In this document: positions 21,290 to 30,860 of the stretch, piece by piece | Layout of the letters: every line of letters begins with the position of its first letter | How positions within the stretch are numbered: position 1 is the stretch's first letter | Assembly (NCBI GenBank): GCA_947478525.1 | Contig: CANJVU010000001.1 | Coordinates: forward strand, 186,001 to 250,000 | Reading direction: 5' to 3' | Origin: Thiotrichales bacterium | Lineage (GTDB): Bacteria > Pseudomonadota > Gammaproteobacteria > Francisellales > CACEW01 | Length of the DNA stretch: 64,000 nucleotides | Translations under genes and position numbers: made by a program | The notes under the pieces: generated by a model | Told to the model about the DNA's origin: nothing | The model's database searches: none | The model's input: only the letters and a program-made list of their open reading frames with translations

Positions 21290-22969
21290 ATGAAAACCTT
21301 TCCCTTCTGTCGCAAACGATTCATCATTATTCTGGTGATTCTATCGCTACTTGCCCTGGCGGTATTTTTACGTTTACTGTATCTGGACACTTTTAACGAC
21401 TCATTTTTAATAAACCAAGGAGATTATGAATCGGTTCATTATCGCCAAATTCCTGCCATTCGCGGCATGCTGCTCGACCGCAATGGCGTACCCTTAGCGG
21501 TCAGTGCACCAATTTATGATATCGTTGGCGATCCAAAAACCCTATTGATGTTCCCCGATAAAATTGCACTGCTGGCACAAAATCCTGCGCTAGGCATTGG
21601 ATTGCCACAACTGCAAAAAATGCTCAACGCCCGCCCCAACTCTCGCTATATACAACTCACACAAGATTTACCTCCTGCGCAGATGCAATCAATTGTAGAT
21701 ATGCGTGTTCCCGGAATATACGCTGAAACACACTATCAAACCTATTATCCGATGGGCGCTCCGCTGGCTCAAGTGGTCGGTTTTACTGACAATAACAACA
21801 AAGGCCAGGATGGTCTGGAAATGGCACTGGAGCCCATTATTGGCGCCACACAAGGCCGCGAAGCAGTACTGCGCACCGCAAAAGGCAAAGTGTTGGGTAT
21901 TCAGCAAATCATTACGCCTGCCAAAAGTGGTACAGATGTCACTCTGAGCGTTGATAGTCGCTTACAATATATTGCTTATGAGGCGCTGAAACAACAAGTC
22001 GAGTTCCTGAATGCCGATAATGGTTCTGTTGCCATTGTCGACCCCTCGAATGGCCAAATACTGGCAGCAGTCAGTTATCCAAGCTACAACCCCAACAACC
22101 CTAGTGAACGTGTTGGACCTAATGTTAAAGATCGTGCCATTACCGATATTTTTGAACCTGGCTCCACCGTCAAAACCTTCACCATTGCGGGCGCATTAGA
22201 ACATGGCAAATATACACCAGATACGCCGGTTGATACACGCCCAGGCTGGGTAGTAGTAGGCGGACACCGCATGAATGACGATCATACGCATGGACTGATT
22301 AATGTTACTGAAGTGCTGAAATATTCGAGCGACGTCGGCATTACCAAAATCGTATTTTCGCAACCCCGCGAATATACCTACAATATGATTACCAGCGCGG
22401 GGTTTGGCACACTCACCGGCGCACATTTCCCAGGTGAAGCACGCGGAATCCTTCACCCGCTCAAGAGCCTGTCGGCCTTAGAATTTGACAACATGGCATT
22501 TGGCTATCATATCGCTGCAACTACTCTGCAACTGGCTCGCGCCTACTCAGCCATTGCGAATGGCGGCACGCTCCATCCATTAACGTTCATCAAAAGTGAT
22601 ACGCCACCACAAGGTGTACGCATTATGTCAGAAAAAACTGCCGAAGAAATGCGTCAAATGTTACGCACGGTAGTACAAGCGGGAGGAACAGGTACGCGCG
22701 CCAATATTAAAGCCTTTACAGTCGCTGGCAAAACGGGCACTTCTAATATTGCAAAGGCAGGCGGTTATTATCAAGACCGCTATAACGCCATGTTTGTGGG
22801 CATGGTACCAGCAGACCATCCGCGCCTGGTAATCGCAGTGCACATTACCAATCCGCAAAAAGGCTACATTTACCATCAGGGCGCCATGGCCTCAGCACCC
22901 GTATTTGCAACCATTGCCAATAGCGCGGTGAGAATTTTGGGCATTCCGACAACCGGCAGTGGCTCTTAA
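21290..22969 (+). CDS. Class B penicillin-binding protein, FtsI type
   Basis: A 559-residue peptidoglycan transpeptidase with one N-terminal membrane helix (about 10-35), a dimerisation domain starting at IPAIRGMLLDRNGVPLAVS, and a transpeptidase domain. The active-site SxxK is Ser292-Lys295 (EPGSTVKTF) and the KTG box is Lys481-Gly483 (VAGKTGTSN). The SxN box reads Ser346-Ser347-Asp348, with Asp for the Asn usual in FtsI; Asp occurs in other class B proteins. There is no mraZ, murE or ftsL nearby, so this is outside the division-wall cluster and may be a second copy. It follows lplA by 53 bases. Confidence 0.88.
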   Translation: MKTFPFCRKRFIIILVILSLLALAVFLRLLYLDTFNDSFLINQGDYESVHYRQIPAIRGMLLDRNGVPLAVSAPIYDIVGDPKTLLMFPDKIALLAQNPALGIGLPQLQKMLNARPNSRYIQLTQDLPPAQMQSIVDMRVPGIYAETHYQTYYPMGAPLAQVVGFTDNNNKGQDGLEMALEPIIGATQGREAVLRTAKGKVLGIQQIITPAKSGTDVTLSVDSRLQYIAYEALKQQVEFLNADNGSVAIVDPSNGQILAAVSYPSYNPNNPSERVGPNVKDRAITDIFEPGSTVKTFTIAGALEHGKYTPDTPVDTRPGWVVVGGHRMNDDHTHGLINVTEVLKYSSDVGITKIVFSQPREYTYNMITSAGFGTLTGAHFPGEARGILHPLKSLSALEFDNMAFGYHIAATTLQLARAYSAIANGGTLHPLTFIKSDTPPQGVRIMSEKTAEEMRQMLRTVVQAGGTGTRANIKAFTVAGKTGTSNIAKAGGYYQDRYNAMFVGMVPADHPRLVIAVHITNPQKGYIYHQGAMASAPVFATIANSAVRILGIPTTGSGS

Positions 22970-23002
22970 TAAATAATTTTTGCATTTCTTGTATTTTTCT
23001 AT

Positions 23003-23031
23003 TTGAGCATTTCCATTTTTTCAGGTACAAT
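23003..23031 (+). promoter_or_regulatory. Strong sigma-70 promoter of rplS
   Basis: TTGAGC (23003-23008), a 17-base spacer and TACAAT (23026-23031) lie 23 bases before the rplS start. The close match to the consensus fits a highly expressed ribosomal protein gene transcribed on its own. Confidence 0.75.
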
Positions 23032-23054
23032 GCCGTGTTTTCTGGAAAGATAAA

Positions 23055-23414
23055 GTGAGTAAAACCATGTACAAATTAGTTGAAGCGGTCGAAAAAGACC
23101 AAATGAAACAAAATATCCCAGTCTTTGCGCCTGGTGATACCTTGATCGTACAAACCAAAGTGAAAGAAGGTGATCGTGAACGCTTACAAGCCTTTGAAGG
23201 TGTTGTTATCGCAAAACGTAACCGCGGCTTAAACTCTGCATTTACTTTGCGCAAATTTGCTTCGGGTCAATACGTAGAACGCGTATTCCAAACCCATAGC
23301 CCATTAATCGGCGAAATCAAATTGATACGTCGCGGCGATGTCCGCAAAGCAAAATTGTATTACTTGCGTGACCTTACTGGCCGTGCAGCGAGAATTAAAG
23401 AAAAATTGGGTTAA
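23055..23414 (+). CDS. rplS: 50S ribosomal protein L19
   Basis: L19 lies at the interface of the 30S and 50S subunits. It is 119 residues if translation starts at GTG 23055 (GGAAAG 5 bases before it). It is 115, the usual length, if it starts at the in-frame ATG 23067. Conserved segments are [20 protein letters not shown] and [27 protein letters not shown]. The usual partners rpsP, rimM and trmD are absent; here the gene has its own promoter and terminator. Confidence 0.96.
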   Translation: MSKTMYKLVEAVEKDQMKQNIPVFAPGDTLIVQTKVKEGDRERLQAFEGVVIAKRNRGLNSAFTLRKFASGQYVERVFQTHSPLIGEIKLIRRGDVRKAKLYYLRDLTGRAARIKEKLG

Positions 23415-23430
23415 GCGATTAACTCTAATT

Positions 23431-23457
23431 AAAAGGCACCTTCGGGTGCCTTTTTTA
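23431..23457 (+). terminator. Intrinsic terminator after rplS
   Basis: AAAAGGCACC, a TTCG tetraloop and GGTGCCTTTTTT form a strong stem of 8-10 base pairs followed by a T-run, 17 bases after the rplS stop. This is a textbook Rho-independent terminator. It also separates rplS from the convergent kinase gene. Confidence 0.93.
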
Positions 23458-23481
23458 TTTGGCAAAATGAATAAATATACT

Positions 23482-24414
23482 TTAAAAAAACCAAAATCGT
23501 TTGCGTTTTTGCACCGCATCCAACGCTGCCAAGAATTCAGCTGCCGACGGATAACGATCGATTTTTCTCAACGCCACGGCTGGCTTTAATACATCCCATA
23601 ACGACGATTTCAATCCCTTGGGACATTGACAGGTCATGTTATTTTCAACCGCTTCAGTCGCACTAACACGGTGATAAGGGTGCACCCCTGAAAGCAATTC
23701 AAATAAAATACATCCCACCGCATAAACATCGTCACTTTGGGAAGGACTCAGCCCCGTCAACATTTCAAAACTGGCATAAACAGGGGTAAACGCAGCAACG
23801 GTTGTTGGATCAAAAATAGATGCCTCGTTGGCTGGAGTTTGCGTAGTTCTTGCCACCGCTGGATTATGTACACTACGCACAATCCCAAAATCAAACAGCT
23901 TAACCTGGCCTGAGGGCAAAATAATCACATTACTGGGTTTGATATCAGAATGCACCAACCCTCGTCCATGCATTTCGCTTAACCCCATCAACATTTGACG
24001 TATAATCTGCAAGATTTCTTGTAATACTTTACCTTTAACTGTCACGCGATGTAATTTAAATTCCTGCATTACTCGCTTAAGGGAATTACCTTTCAGATAC
24101 TCCATCACTTTATAACCCGCATCGACTTCTTGATAAAACCCAAAGGTCTTGATTAAATTGGGATGTTGGCATTGTTGTTCTTTACGTGCCTCACGCTCCA
24201 AGGCCAATTTTGCTTCTGGAACATCCGACATTTCATAATTTAATAACTTGATAGCCACTTCTTGTTGGGTTTTCCGATCGATACCGCGATATACCACTCC
24301 CATACCACCGCTACCCACCATTTCCTGTAATTGAAAACGGTTATTCAGGACACGCTGACCTTGCAAAGTCGACATCGTCGTTTCTAGGGGTGGTGTAAAA
24401 ATGATGTTAGCCAT
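23482..24414 (-). CDS. Serine/threonine protein kinase, PpkA-like
   Basis: About 310 residues from ATG 24414 (MANIIFTPPLE), overlapping the phosphatase gene by 8 bases; 24429 and 24375 are alternatives. It is a Hanks-type kinase: Gly loop at 34-39 (GSGGMG), Lys56 in VAIK, the catalytic loop HSDIKPSN with Asp157, Lys159 and Asn162, and DFG at 175-177. The Arg of the HRD motif is Ser, so it is not of the RD class. There is no membrane segment and the protein ends soon after the kinase domain in a basic KRKRFWFF. It lies in one operon with a PP2C phosphatase and an Hcp-like gene, the setting of PpkA/PppA control of type VI secretion. Confidence 0.85.
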   Translation of the reverse strand: MANIIFTPPLETTMSTLQGQRVLNNRFQLQEMVGSGGMGVVYRGIDRKTQQEVAIKLLNYEMSDVPEAKLALEREARKEQQCQHPNLIKTFGFYQEVDAGYKVMEYLKGNSLKRVMQEFKLHRVTVKGKVLQEILQIIRQMLMGLSEMHGRGLVHSDIKPSNVIILPSGQVKLFDFGIVRSVHNPAVARTTQTPANEASIFDPTTVAAFTPVYASFEMLTGLSPSQSDDVYAVGCILFELLSGVHPYHRVSATEAVENNMTCQCPKGLKSSLWDVLKPAVALRKIDRYPSAAEFLAALDAVQKRKRFWFF

Positions 24415-25144
24415 CGCCGATATCCACAATTAATATCGTGACATTATCTCTAGCAGGTTTTGCCAATACCTGCGTTAACAAGGCTCGACAGGTTTCACCC
24501 GGACGCTCGCCTTGATGCAAGCAATCTCGAATCTCGAATTCTGAAAGCTCATTATACAACCCATCGCTACATAACAAAAACCGCTCACCGGCAGATAAAT
24601 CCAAATAAACTTCATCAATCTCAAAAGCATTGGCCATACCTACTGCGCGCGTGATCATTCCCGCGTAGGGGTGTTGATGCGCTTGCTTCATGCTTAGCCC
24701 ACCATTATTCACCAATTCGGCAATATACGTATGGTCAATGGTTTTTTGTTGTAATTGTTGATTAGAACGGACAAAGTGATAGCCGCGGCTATCACCTGCC
24801 CATAATAAACATGCCTGATCACCGAAGACCACCAGCGACACCACCGTACATCCACACACCGTCTTTAGGCCTTGCTGTGACGCATAGTCCAAAAGGTTCT
24901 GATGGCGCTCGTGTATTGCCTGCCTGACACAGCGAACGCCCTCTTCCAAGGAAGTGAATGGCTGCGCGACGCTGATGGGTTCAGTGACTCTTGCACTTGC
25001 ATAATCACCCTGAGCATGCCCACCCATACCGTCAGCCACCATCCAAATACCGACTTCTCCCTGCAATAGGTAGCTGTCTTCGTTTTTGGGACGGACATGG
25101 CCCGGATGGGTAATGGCATTACTCGAAAGGCGAAGCTGCTTCAT
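24407..25144 (-). CDS. PP2C-family protein phosphatase, PppA-like
   Basis: A 245-residue Mn/Mg-dependent Ser/Thr phosphatase, the size of PppA. Metal-binding and family motifs are all present: VRPKNEDS, VADGMGGHAQGD, WAGDSRGY, SDGLYNEL and RDNVTILIV. It is presumably cytoplasmic. It follows the Hcp-like gene by 11 bases and overlaps the kinase gene. In Pseudomonas PppA reverses PpkA phosphorylation and switches off type VI secretion; the same role here is inferred from context. Confidence 0.9.
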   Translation of the reverse strand: MKQLRLSSNAITHPGHVRPKNEDSYLLQGEVGIWMVADGMGGHAQGDYASARVTEPISVAQPFTSLEEGVRCVRQAIHERHQNLLDYASQQGLKTVCGCTVVSLVVFGDQACLLWAGDSRGYHFVRSNQQLQQKTIDHTYIAELVNNGGLSMKQAHQHPYAGMITRAVGMANAFEIDEVYLDLSAGERFLLCSDGLYNELSEFEIRDCLHQGERPGETCRALLTQVLAKPARDNVTILIVDIGDG

Positions 25145-25155
25145 GATCGTTCACA

Positions 25156-25674
25156 TTACGCCGCAACAGTTTGCATAACGCCTTGTGAGTTCGTGATCTT
25201 ATCGCTCACGGTCACTTTTTGGAAGCTCAATTTCAAGCGGATTTGGCCGCGATGACTTTGCGCTTGGGCGTCACGTTGATCAGGAACAATGTGCTCAACC
25301 GTGGTCAAGATACCATCGTCCATCACATATTGTTGCAACAAGGTTTCTTTGTTGTCACGTCTGCCGGTAAGGTTCAGCGTCAATGTTTTAATGCGATCAT
25401 GTCCATTAATGGTGTTCAATGAAACCGGCATAACCGTTTCAAAGTCATCCATCATGATTTCAACAGATTGCAAAAATGGCGAAGATGAACCAGTTGCAGC
25501 ACCACCTAAGTTATGTGGCTGAAACAAGTCAAATTTAAAGCTGTTCACGCGTGCAAAATTATTTCCAGCAGTTTCGCTTGAAGTATTTTGTGCACGGTCT
25601 GCTACATCTTTGGTTCCACACTTGTTGGTCAAAAAACCATTGTTGGTTGATTCTATTTGTACATAGTAACCCAT
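25156..25674 (-). CDS. Hcp-like protein (type VI secretion tube family)
   Basis: 172 residues, in the Hcp size range. The strand pattern fits Hcp: an early FKFDLFQPHN, then PFLQSVEIMMDDFETVMPVSL, the paired strands KTLTLNLTGRR...LLQQYVMDDGILTTVEHIV and a final RLKLSFQKVTVSDKI. In Hcp, strands with the same spacing build the hexameric ring. Sequence identity to classical Hcp is low, so the call leans on the pattern and on the adjacent kinase/phosphatase pair. AAGGAG precedes the ATG. A possible promoter (TTGTAT, 16 bases, TAATAT on the minus strand) lies in the gap before alaS. No sheath, VgrG or baseplate genes are in the window. Confidence 0.6.
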   Translation of the reverse strand: MGYYVQIESTNNGFLTNKCGTKDVADRAQNTSSETAGNNFARVNSFKFDLFQPHNLGGAATGSSSPFLQSVEIMMDDFETVMPVSLNTINGHDRIKTLTLNLTGRRDNKETLLQQYVMDDGILTTVEHIVPDQRDAQAQSHRGQIRLKLSFQKVTVSDKITNSQGVMQTVAA

Positions 25675-25792
25675 ACGTTCTCCTTGATTGTTGTTAAAAG
25701 GTCGTGATCGCTTTACACCCGATCAAGACATATATTAGCACAACAAGGATATAATACAAGTGTTATTTATTATTTTTTGAACTTTCTGGATA

Positions 25793-28381
25793 CTATAACA
25801 GCGATCCAATGCCCATTAAAGCCTGCGCCAGGCGCTCTGGATGCACACCCCCCGCCTGCGCCAGATCAGCACGACCACCACCTTTGCCGCCAACTTGCTG
25901 CGCCAACTTGCCCACGATGTCACCCGCAGAATATTGCGCAACTAAATCTTTGGTTACGCCAGCGACTAAGGACACTTTGCCTTGATCCACACTTGCCAAC
26001 ACCACAATACCGCGACCAAGCTTGGTTTTCCACTGTTCGACCAATTCACGCAAGGCTTTGGCATCAACACCCGGCACTTCTGCCGCCAGCACTTGAAAGT
26101 CTTTAACGTTTTTGACATGAGCAGCCAATTCATTACCAGCATGCTGTGCCAATTTAGATTTGAGCTGATCAATCTCATGTTCCAATTGTTTTTGCTTTTG
26201 CATCGCGCTTTCAATCCGTGCCAACAAATCAGTACGACCCGCATTTAACAATGACATTGCCGATTGAGTGAGCTGTTCGGTTTCTTGAATCCATTGCAAT
26301 GCCCCGGCGCCAGTCATCGCTTCAATACGCCGGATTCCTGAAGCCACGCTGCCCGTGAGCACCAGTTTAAATAAACCAATCTCACCCGTACGCTGGACGT
26401 GAGTCCCACCACACAACTCACTGGAGAATCCCCCCATACGCAACACGCGCACTTGATCACCATATTTCTCACCAAACAAGGCCATCGCGCCCATTTTTTT
26501 GGCTTCGTCAGGCGTAGTGACCACGGTTTCAACCAACCAATTGGCACGCACTTGTTCGTTGACCAGCTGTTCAATGGCTACCCATTCTTGCGTGGTCAAT
26601 GGGCTGTGATGCGAAAAGTCAAAACGCAGACGCTCGGCATTCACCAGTGAACCTTTTTGCTCAACGTGACTGCCCAATATTTTTTGCATCGCCGCATGTA
26701 ATAAATGCGTCGCGGAGTGATTAGCCGCGGTTTGACGACGCAACGTTTCGTCAACATGCGCCTCCACTAACATACCAATTTTTAATTCACCGGATTGCAC
26801 ATAACCGACATGCAGCACGGCATTGCCTTGTTTTTGGGTATCCTGCACCACAAATTCACCACCAGAAAACGCCAGTACGCCTTGATCACCGACCTGTCCG
26901 CCGGATTCCGCGTAAAATGGCGACACAGGTAAAACAACAATACCCGCTTGACCTGACGCTAATGCTTTAACCACGGTATTATCATGCAGCAACGATTCGA
27001 CTTCTGCGGTTTCAAACAGCTGACCATAGCCAACAAACTTAGTATCACAATCCACTTTCGGCGTGGCGTTATAATCCATAGCGAATTTACCTGCTGACCG
27101 GGCGCGTTCACGCTGTTGTTCCATACACTTTTCAAAGCCTTCGATATCCAGCGTTAAATTGTGCTCACGCGCGATATCTCCCGTTAAATCGACAGGAAAA
27201 CCGTAGGTGTCATACAATTTAAAAACCGTTTCGCCTGGAATCACGGTACCTTTCAACTTTGCAAGACTCTCTTTTAAAATCAACAATCCTTGATCCAGCG
27301 TTTTGCTAAATTGCTGCTCCTCACGCAATAATATGCTTTCAACATTCGATGCAGCTTTGGTCAATTCCGGATAGGCTTTACCCATCACCTCTACCAATGG
27401 CTGCACCAGCCTCGAGAAAAATGCTTGCGTGACACCCAGTTGATGACCATGACGAATGGCACGACGGATAATACGGCGCAGCACATAACCACGCCCTTCG
27501 TTCGACGGCAATACGCCATCGACAATTAAAAATGCACTGGAACGAATATGATCGGCAATTACGCGCAACGATTTATGGTGCAAATCTTGGGTATTCGCCA
27601 GCTTCGCCACCGCCGCAATTAAATGCTTGAAGGTATCAATATCATAATTATCATGTACGCCCTGCACCACCGCTGCCAAGCGCTCCAAGCCCATGCCGGT
27701 ATCAACCGATGGTTTGGGCAACGGATGCAAAGTGCCTGCTGCATCACGATTATATTGCATAAACACCAGGTTCCAGATTTCAATGTAACGGTCGCCATCA
27801 GCATCGGGTGAGCCTGGCGGACCGCCGGCGATTTCTGCACCGTGATCATAAAAAATTTCCGTACACGGCCCACAGGGACCTGTGTCACCCATTGACCAAA
27901 AATTATCTTTGGCGCCAATACGCGAAAAACGATTCGGATCAATCCCAATCTCTTTCAACCAAATCGCCTCAGCTTCTTGATCTTCTTCAAAAATGGTGAT
28001 CCATAATTTTTCTTTCGGCAGCTTCAACACATCCGTCAAAAATTCCCAAGCGTATTGAATCGCTTCACGTTTAAAGTAATCACCAAAGCTAAAATTACCC
28101 ATCATTTCAAAAAAGGTATGATGCCGCGCAGTATAACCGACATTATCCAAATCATTATGCTTACCACCCGCTCGCACGCAGCGCTGTATGGTCGTCGCGC
28201 GGTTATAAGCACGCTTTTCCGTTCCCAAAAAAGTATCTTTAAATTGCACCATCCCCGCGTTGGTGAACAATAACGTCGGGTCATTGCCCGGCACCAGCGA
28301 ACTGCTGGAAACCACGTGATGACCTTTATTTTTAAAGAAATCGGTAAATAATTGGCGTAAATGTTGAGAATCGGTTTTCAT
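25793..28381 (-). CDS. alaS: Alanine-tRNA ligase
   Basis: Charges tRNA-Ala; 862 residues. It has the class II core at the N-terminus ([34 protein letters not shown]), the editing domain with the zinc motif [12 protein letters not shown] and [11 protein letters not shown], and the C-terminal C-Ala domain ending [16 protein letters not shown] start at ATG 28381 ([12 protein letters not shown]) with AGAGG before it; the frame runs upstream to 28435 without support. It is divergent from rsmG across 152 bases. Confidence 0.97.
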   Translation of the reverse strand: MKTDSQHLRQLFTDFFKNKGHHVVSSSSLVPGNDPTLLFTNAGMVQFKDTFLGTEKRAYNRATTIQRCVRAGGKHNDLDNVGYTARHHTFFEMMGNFSFGDYFKREAIQYAWEFLTDVLKLPKEKLWITIFEEDQEAEAIWLKEIGIDPNRFSRIGAKDNFWSMGDTGPCGPCTEIFYDHGAEIAGGPPGSPDADGDRYIEIWNLVFMQYNRDAAGTLHPLPKPSVDTGMGLERLAAVVQGVHDNYDIDTFKHLIAAVAKLANTQDLHHKSLRVIADHIRSSAFLIVDGVLPSNEGRGYVLRRIIRRAIRHGHQLGVTQAFFSRLVQPLVEVMGKAYPELTKAASNVESILLREEQQFSKTLDQGLLILKESLAKLKGTVIPGETVFKLYDTYGFPVDLTGDIAREHNLTLDIEGFEKCMEQQRERARSAGKFAMDYNATPKVDCDTKFVGYGQLFETAEVESLLHDNTVVKALASGQAGIVVLPVSPFYAESGGQVGDQGVLAFSGGEFVVQDTQKQGNAVLHVGYVQSGELKIGMLVEAHVDETLRRQTAANHSATHLLHAAMQKILGSHVEQKGSLVNAERLRFDFSHHSPLTTQEWVAIEQLVNEQVRANWLVETVVTTPDEAKKMGAMALFGEKYGDQVRVLRMGGFSSELCGGTHVQRTGEIGLFKLVLTGSVASGIRRIEAMTGAGALQWIQETEQLTQSAMSLLNAGRTDLLARIESAMQKQKQLEHEIDQLKSKLAQHAGNELAAHVKNVKDFQVLAAEVPGVDAKALRELVEQWKTKLGRGIVVLASVDQGKVSLVAGVTKDLVAQYSAGDIVGKLAQQVGGKGGGRADLAQAGGVHPERLAQALMGIGSLL

Positions 28382-28533
28382 AGTGCCTCTGATTATCTTT
28401 TGCAATAGGTTGCTATCATACCGCAACTTCGCCATGGCGTTAAGAGGTGATGTTAGCCCTCCTTACCAAGCAGCCGTGGCAAAGCAAATAAAATGTGATA
28501 AGCTTTAGAATAATTTTTATTTGAGGATCTTTC

Positions 28534-29151
28534 ATGCTCGCTGCGTTAAAAACTGGCCTTGCTGCCTTAACCATTGATCTTACCGACATCCAGCAACAAA
28601 AACTGCTGGACTATTTAACGCTACTCAATAAATGGAATAAAGCCTACAACCTCACCGCGATCCGCGACCCCAAACAAATGCTGCCATTGCATCTGCTCGA
28701 CAGCTTAAGCATTTTACCTTACCTGCACGGCACCCACCACTTGGATGTTGGCACTGGTGCTGGCTTACCCGGCATTCCACTGGCCATCGCCAAACCCGAA
28801 CATCATTTTACCTTGCTCGACAGCAATGGCAAAAAAACGCGCTTCCTAACGCACGTACAACATCAGCTTGGCTTGACCAATATTGAAGTCATTCAGTCAC
28901 GGGTTGAGCAATATCAACCAGAACAAACATTTGACACCATCACCACGCGTGCGTTTAGCGATTTGATTGAAATGGTTGCGCTCACCAAACACTTATTAGC
29001 GCCACAAGGCATCTGGCTGGCGATGAAAGGACAATTACCCGAACACGAATTGCAGTTATTAGCACAGCAAGGTTTAACCACAACACCTTACGCACTCAAA
29101 GTACCTGGTGTTGATGCTAGCCGATTGGCCATTGTAATTAAATCCTCATAA
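28534..29151 (+). CDS. rsmG: 16S rRNA (guanine-527-N7) methyltransferase RsmG
   Basis: SAM-dependent methyltransferase for G527 of 16S rRNA; 205 residues. It has HLLDSLSILPYL before the SAM-binding LDVGTGAGLPGIPLAIAKP and FTLLDSNGKKTRFL after it. In most gammaproteobacteria this gene sits beside mnmG and parA; neither is here, so it has been relocated. GAGGATC lies upstream of the ATG. Confidence 0.96.
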   Translation: MLAALKTGLAALTIDLTDIQQQKLLDYLTLLNKWNKAYNLTAIRDPKQMLPLHLLDSLSILPYLHGTHHLDVGTGAGLPGIPLAIAKPEHHFTLLDSNGKKTRFLTHVQHQLGLTNIEVIQSRVEQYQPEQTFDTITTRAFSDLIEMVALTKHLLAPQGIWLAMKGQLPEHELQLLAQQGLTTTPYALKVPGVDASRLAIVIKSS

Positions 29152-29314
29152 AAACTTACCCACACCACGCGGCGCAATCAGGTGTCTTCACTCGCTGAAC
29201 TGGAACAGTTGTTACTGGGTAAAAAAAACCAGATCAATTGATTTTGGGTATTTTTTTACCCCCAAAAATACAATCCTCTTATTGCCCACCAAAGATAGTA
29301 ATTTTTTCACAAAG

Positions 29315-29344
29315 TTGACTGTGGTCTGATAGGCACACTTTAAA
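29315..29344 (+). promoter_or_regulatory. Probable promoter of the ribbon-helix-helix gene
   Basis: TTGACT (29315-29320), an 18-base spacer and TTTAAA (29339-29344) lie 38 bases before the ATG of the 29383 gene. The -35 box is near consensus and the -10 box is weaker. The rest of the 231-base gap after rsmG shows nothing else that I recognise. Confidence 0.5.
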
Positions 29345-29382
29345 ACGCTAAGTAATAAATTGAAGTTTGCCAAGGAGCACAC

Positions 29383-29604
29383 ATGAAAACATACAACATT
29401 ACCCTGAACCCAGAAAATCCAGAATTAACCATTCGCTTACCGTTAGACATCATTAAAGATTTGGTACAACGCGCTACAGACAATGGCCGGGACATCACGG
29501 TAGAAATGATGATACGTTTGGCCAGATCGTTGGAAAATAATTTAGCCATGGAAGAAAATGACCGCTTGTTAGCTGCAGAATGTTACTTTGCCAATAACCG
29601 CTAA
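29383..29604 (+). CDS. Small ribbon-helix-helix (Arc-like) protein
   Basis: 73 residues. ELTIRLPLDIIKDLVQRATDNGRDITVEMMIRLARSLEN has the strand-helix-helix spacing of Arc/MetJ DNA-binding domains, with the RLP strand, an NGRD turn and a second helix rich in hydrophobic residues. It would bind DNA as a dimer. AAGGAG precedes the ATG by 6 bases. The unknown 130-residue gene follows after 34 bases and is probably co-transcribed. Targets are unknown; self-regulation is a guess. Confidence 0.72.
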   Translation: MKTYNITLNPENPELTIRLPLDIIKDLVQRATDNGRDITVEMMIRLARSLENNLAMEENDRLLAAECYFANNR

Positions 29605-29638
29605 ATAATCTTACTAAACCCTCAACTAAGGAATATTA

Positions 29639-30031
29639 ATGAATACCTCCGTAAAACACTACCGCCAATTGTTAACCCAAATGCCAGGCGATCATTTGCA
29701 AAAAATCAAAACCCTGCTGGAAAACCATATGGACAGCTGGTATTTGATCGATGCTGACTTGGTGATTGATTTACTAGACGATACCAGCATCACCGCCGCA
29801 GATTTGGTTGAAATCTTAAAAGGCGTTGCTGAATTTGACGCGGACAATGTAGGCCTAAAAAATGCCGTGATTGCGATGGAATTGACCTTAAAAAACGATA
29901 GTCGCCAAAAGGCATCCAGCCAATCTATCGACGAAACATTATTAAACGATGAAACACTTTATGAAAATGATCATATCATCGCTTTTTATAGCCAATTGGG
30001 TTTTGATAACGGCATGCGCTTGGCGGGTTAA
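29639..30031 (+). CDS. Unrecognised acidic protein next to the Arc-like gene
   Basis: 130 residues, acidic and largely helical, with no signal peptide, membrane segment or known motif. The middle (SWYLIDADLVIDLLDDTSITAADLVEIL) is rich in Leu, Asp and Ile. TAAGGAATATTA precedes the ATG. Because it follows a ribbon-helix-helix gene it was considered as a toxin, but no toxin family signature or catalytic pattern is seen. Confidence 0.6.
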   Translation: MNTSVKHYRQLLTQMPGDHLQKIKTLLENHMDSWYLIDADLVIDLLDDTSITAADLVEILKGVAEFDADNVGLKNAVIAMELTLKNDSRQKASSQSIDETLLNDETLYENDHIIAFYSQLGFDNGMRLAG

Positions 30032-30042
30032 TGCTTCAAAGT

Positions 30043-30072
30043 AAAACCGTTAAAACCGGTTTTAAAAATTGA
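30043..30072. terminator. Possible bidirectional terminator between convergent genes
   Basis: A perfect palindrome TAAAACCGGTTTTA (30051-30064) with A/T-rich flanks lies between the convergent 29639 gene and cpoB. The stem is short and mostly A-T, so termination is uncertain. Confidence 0.3.
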
Positions 30073-30083
30073 GTTCTAATTAG

Positions 30084-30857
30084 TTAAGGGCTCGAGGGTG
30101 TTAGACTCGTAAGATGTTGCTGCGCATTTTTAGCAGCGACGGTTCCCGGATAATTGGCTATTACTTTCTGAAACAGTTGCTTGGCATGGGCAGAATCGCC
30201 ATTGGTTTGATAAATCACACCCAATTGCAACATGGTATCCGGTGCCTTGGTATTATTGGGATAATCACTGGCACGACGAAAATCTTGCGTCGCCTTATCG
30301 GGCTGACCTTGCGCCAAATATAACTGACCTCGCCAATAATAGGACTCACCAATACGCGCACCTTTGGGGTAATCTCTGATATATTGACTAAACAGGTGGC
30401 CAGCATCCAGGTAATGTTTTTTCATTAATTGGCTGTAGGCATTTTGATACAAAGCAGTGGCTTTGGTATCACTTTTAGCACCAGAAGTCACCGTTGTTGA
30501 TTTGTTGCTCGCAGTGGTTTGCCCGGTTTGTAACGCTTTAACCTGTGCTTCAAGCGCAGACAGACGTTGCGTCAACGAAGCCAACCCTTGTTGGGCTTGC
30601 TGTGCTGCCGTTAATTGGCTCTGCACATTTTCTAACTGCCCTTGCAACGAACTAAGCTGTGTTTGCTGTTTGCTCAAGGACCCAGTTAACGTTTGGTAGT
30701 AAGACATCTGATTTTCCAGACGTGCCAGACGTTGCTCTGTGGTTAAATGGGCGGTTACTGCGTTTTGACTCGTCGCATCCGCATATACAACCATCGGCAT
30801 GACGGCGCACGCGCTAAGCACGCACGCCCCGAGCAAAGCAACCCGTCGCTTCTGCAT
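30084..30857 (-). CDS. cpoB: Cell division coordinator CpoB (YbgF)
   Basis: A periplasmic partner of the Tol-Pal system that links outer-membrane constriction with PBP1B activity. 257 residues. It has an N-terminal signal peptide (about 1-27, cleaved after VVYA), a trimerising coiled coil (about 40-115, rich in Gln and Leu), a Thr/Ser linker, and three TPR-like repeats in the C-terminal half (ALYQNAYSQLMKKHYLDAGHLF onward). It is the last gene of the Tol-Pal operon, 3 bases after pal. Confidence 0.93.
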   Translation of the reverse strand: MQKRRVALLGACVLSACAVMPMVVYADATSQNAVTAHLTTEQRLARLENQMSYYQTLTGSLSKQQTQLSSLQGQLENVQSQLTAAQQAQQGLASLTQRLSALEAQVKALQTGQTTASNKSTTVTSGAKSDTKATALYQNAYSQLMKKHYLDAGHLFSQYIRDYPKGARIGESYYWRGQLYLAQGQPDKATQDFRRASDYPNNTKAPDTMLQLGVIYQTNGDSAHAKQLFQKVIANYPGTVAAKNAQQHLTSLTPSSP

Positions 30858-30860
30858 GGC

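Noticed and set aside
29383-30031. Classical toxin-antitoxin pair
   Set aside because: The first gene fits an antitoxin-like DNA-binding protein, but the second has no RelE, PIN, MazF, HipA or GNAT features and is acidic and helical.
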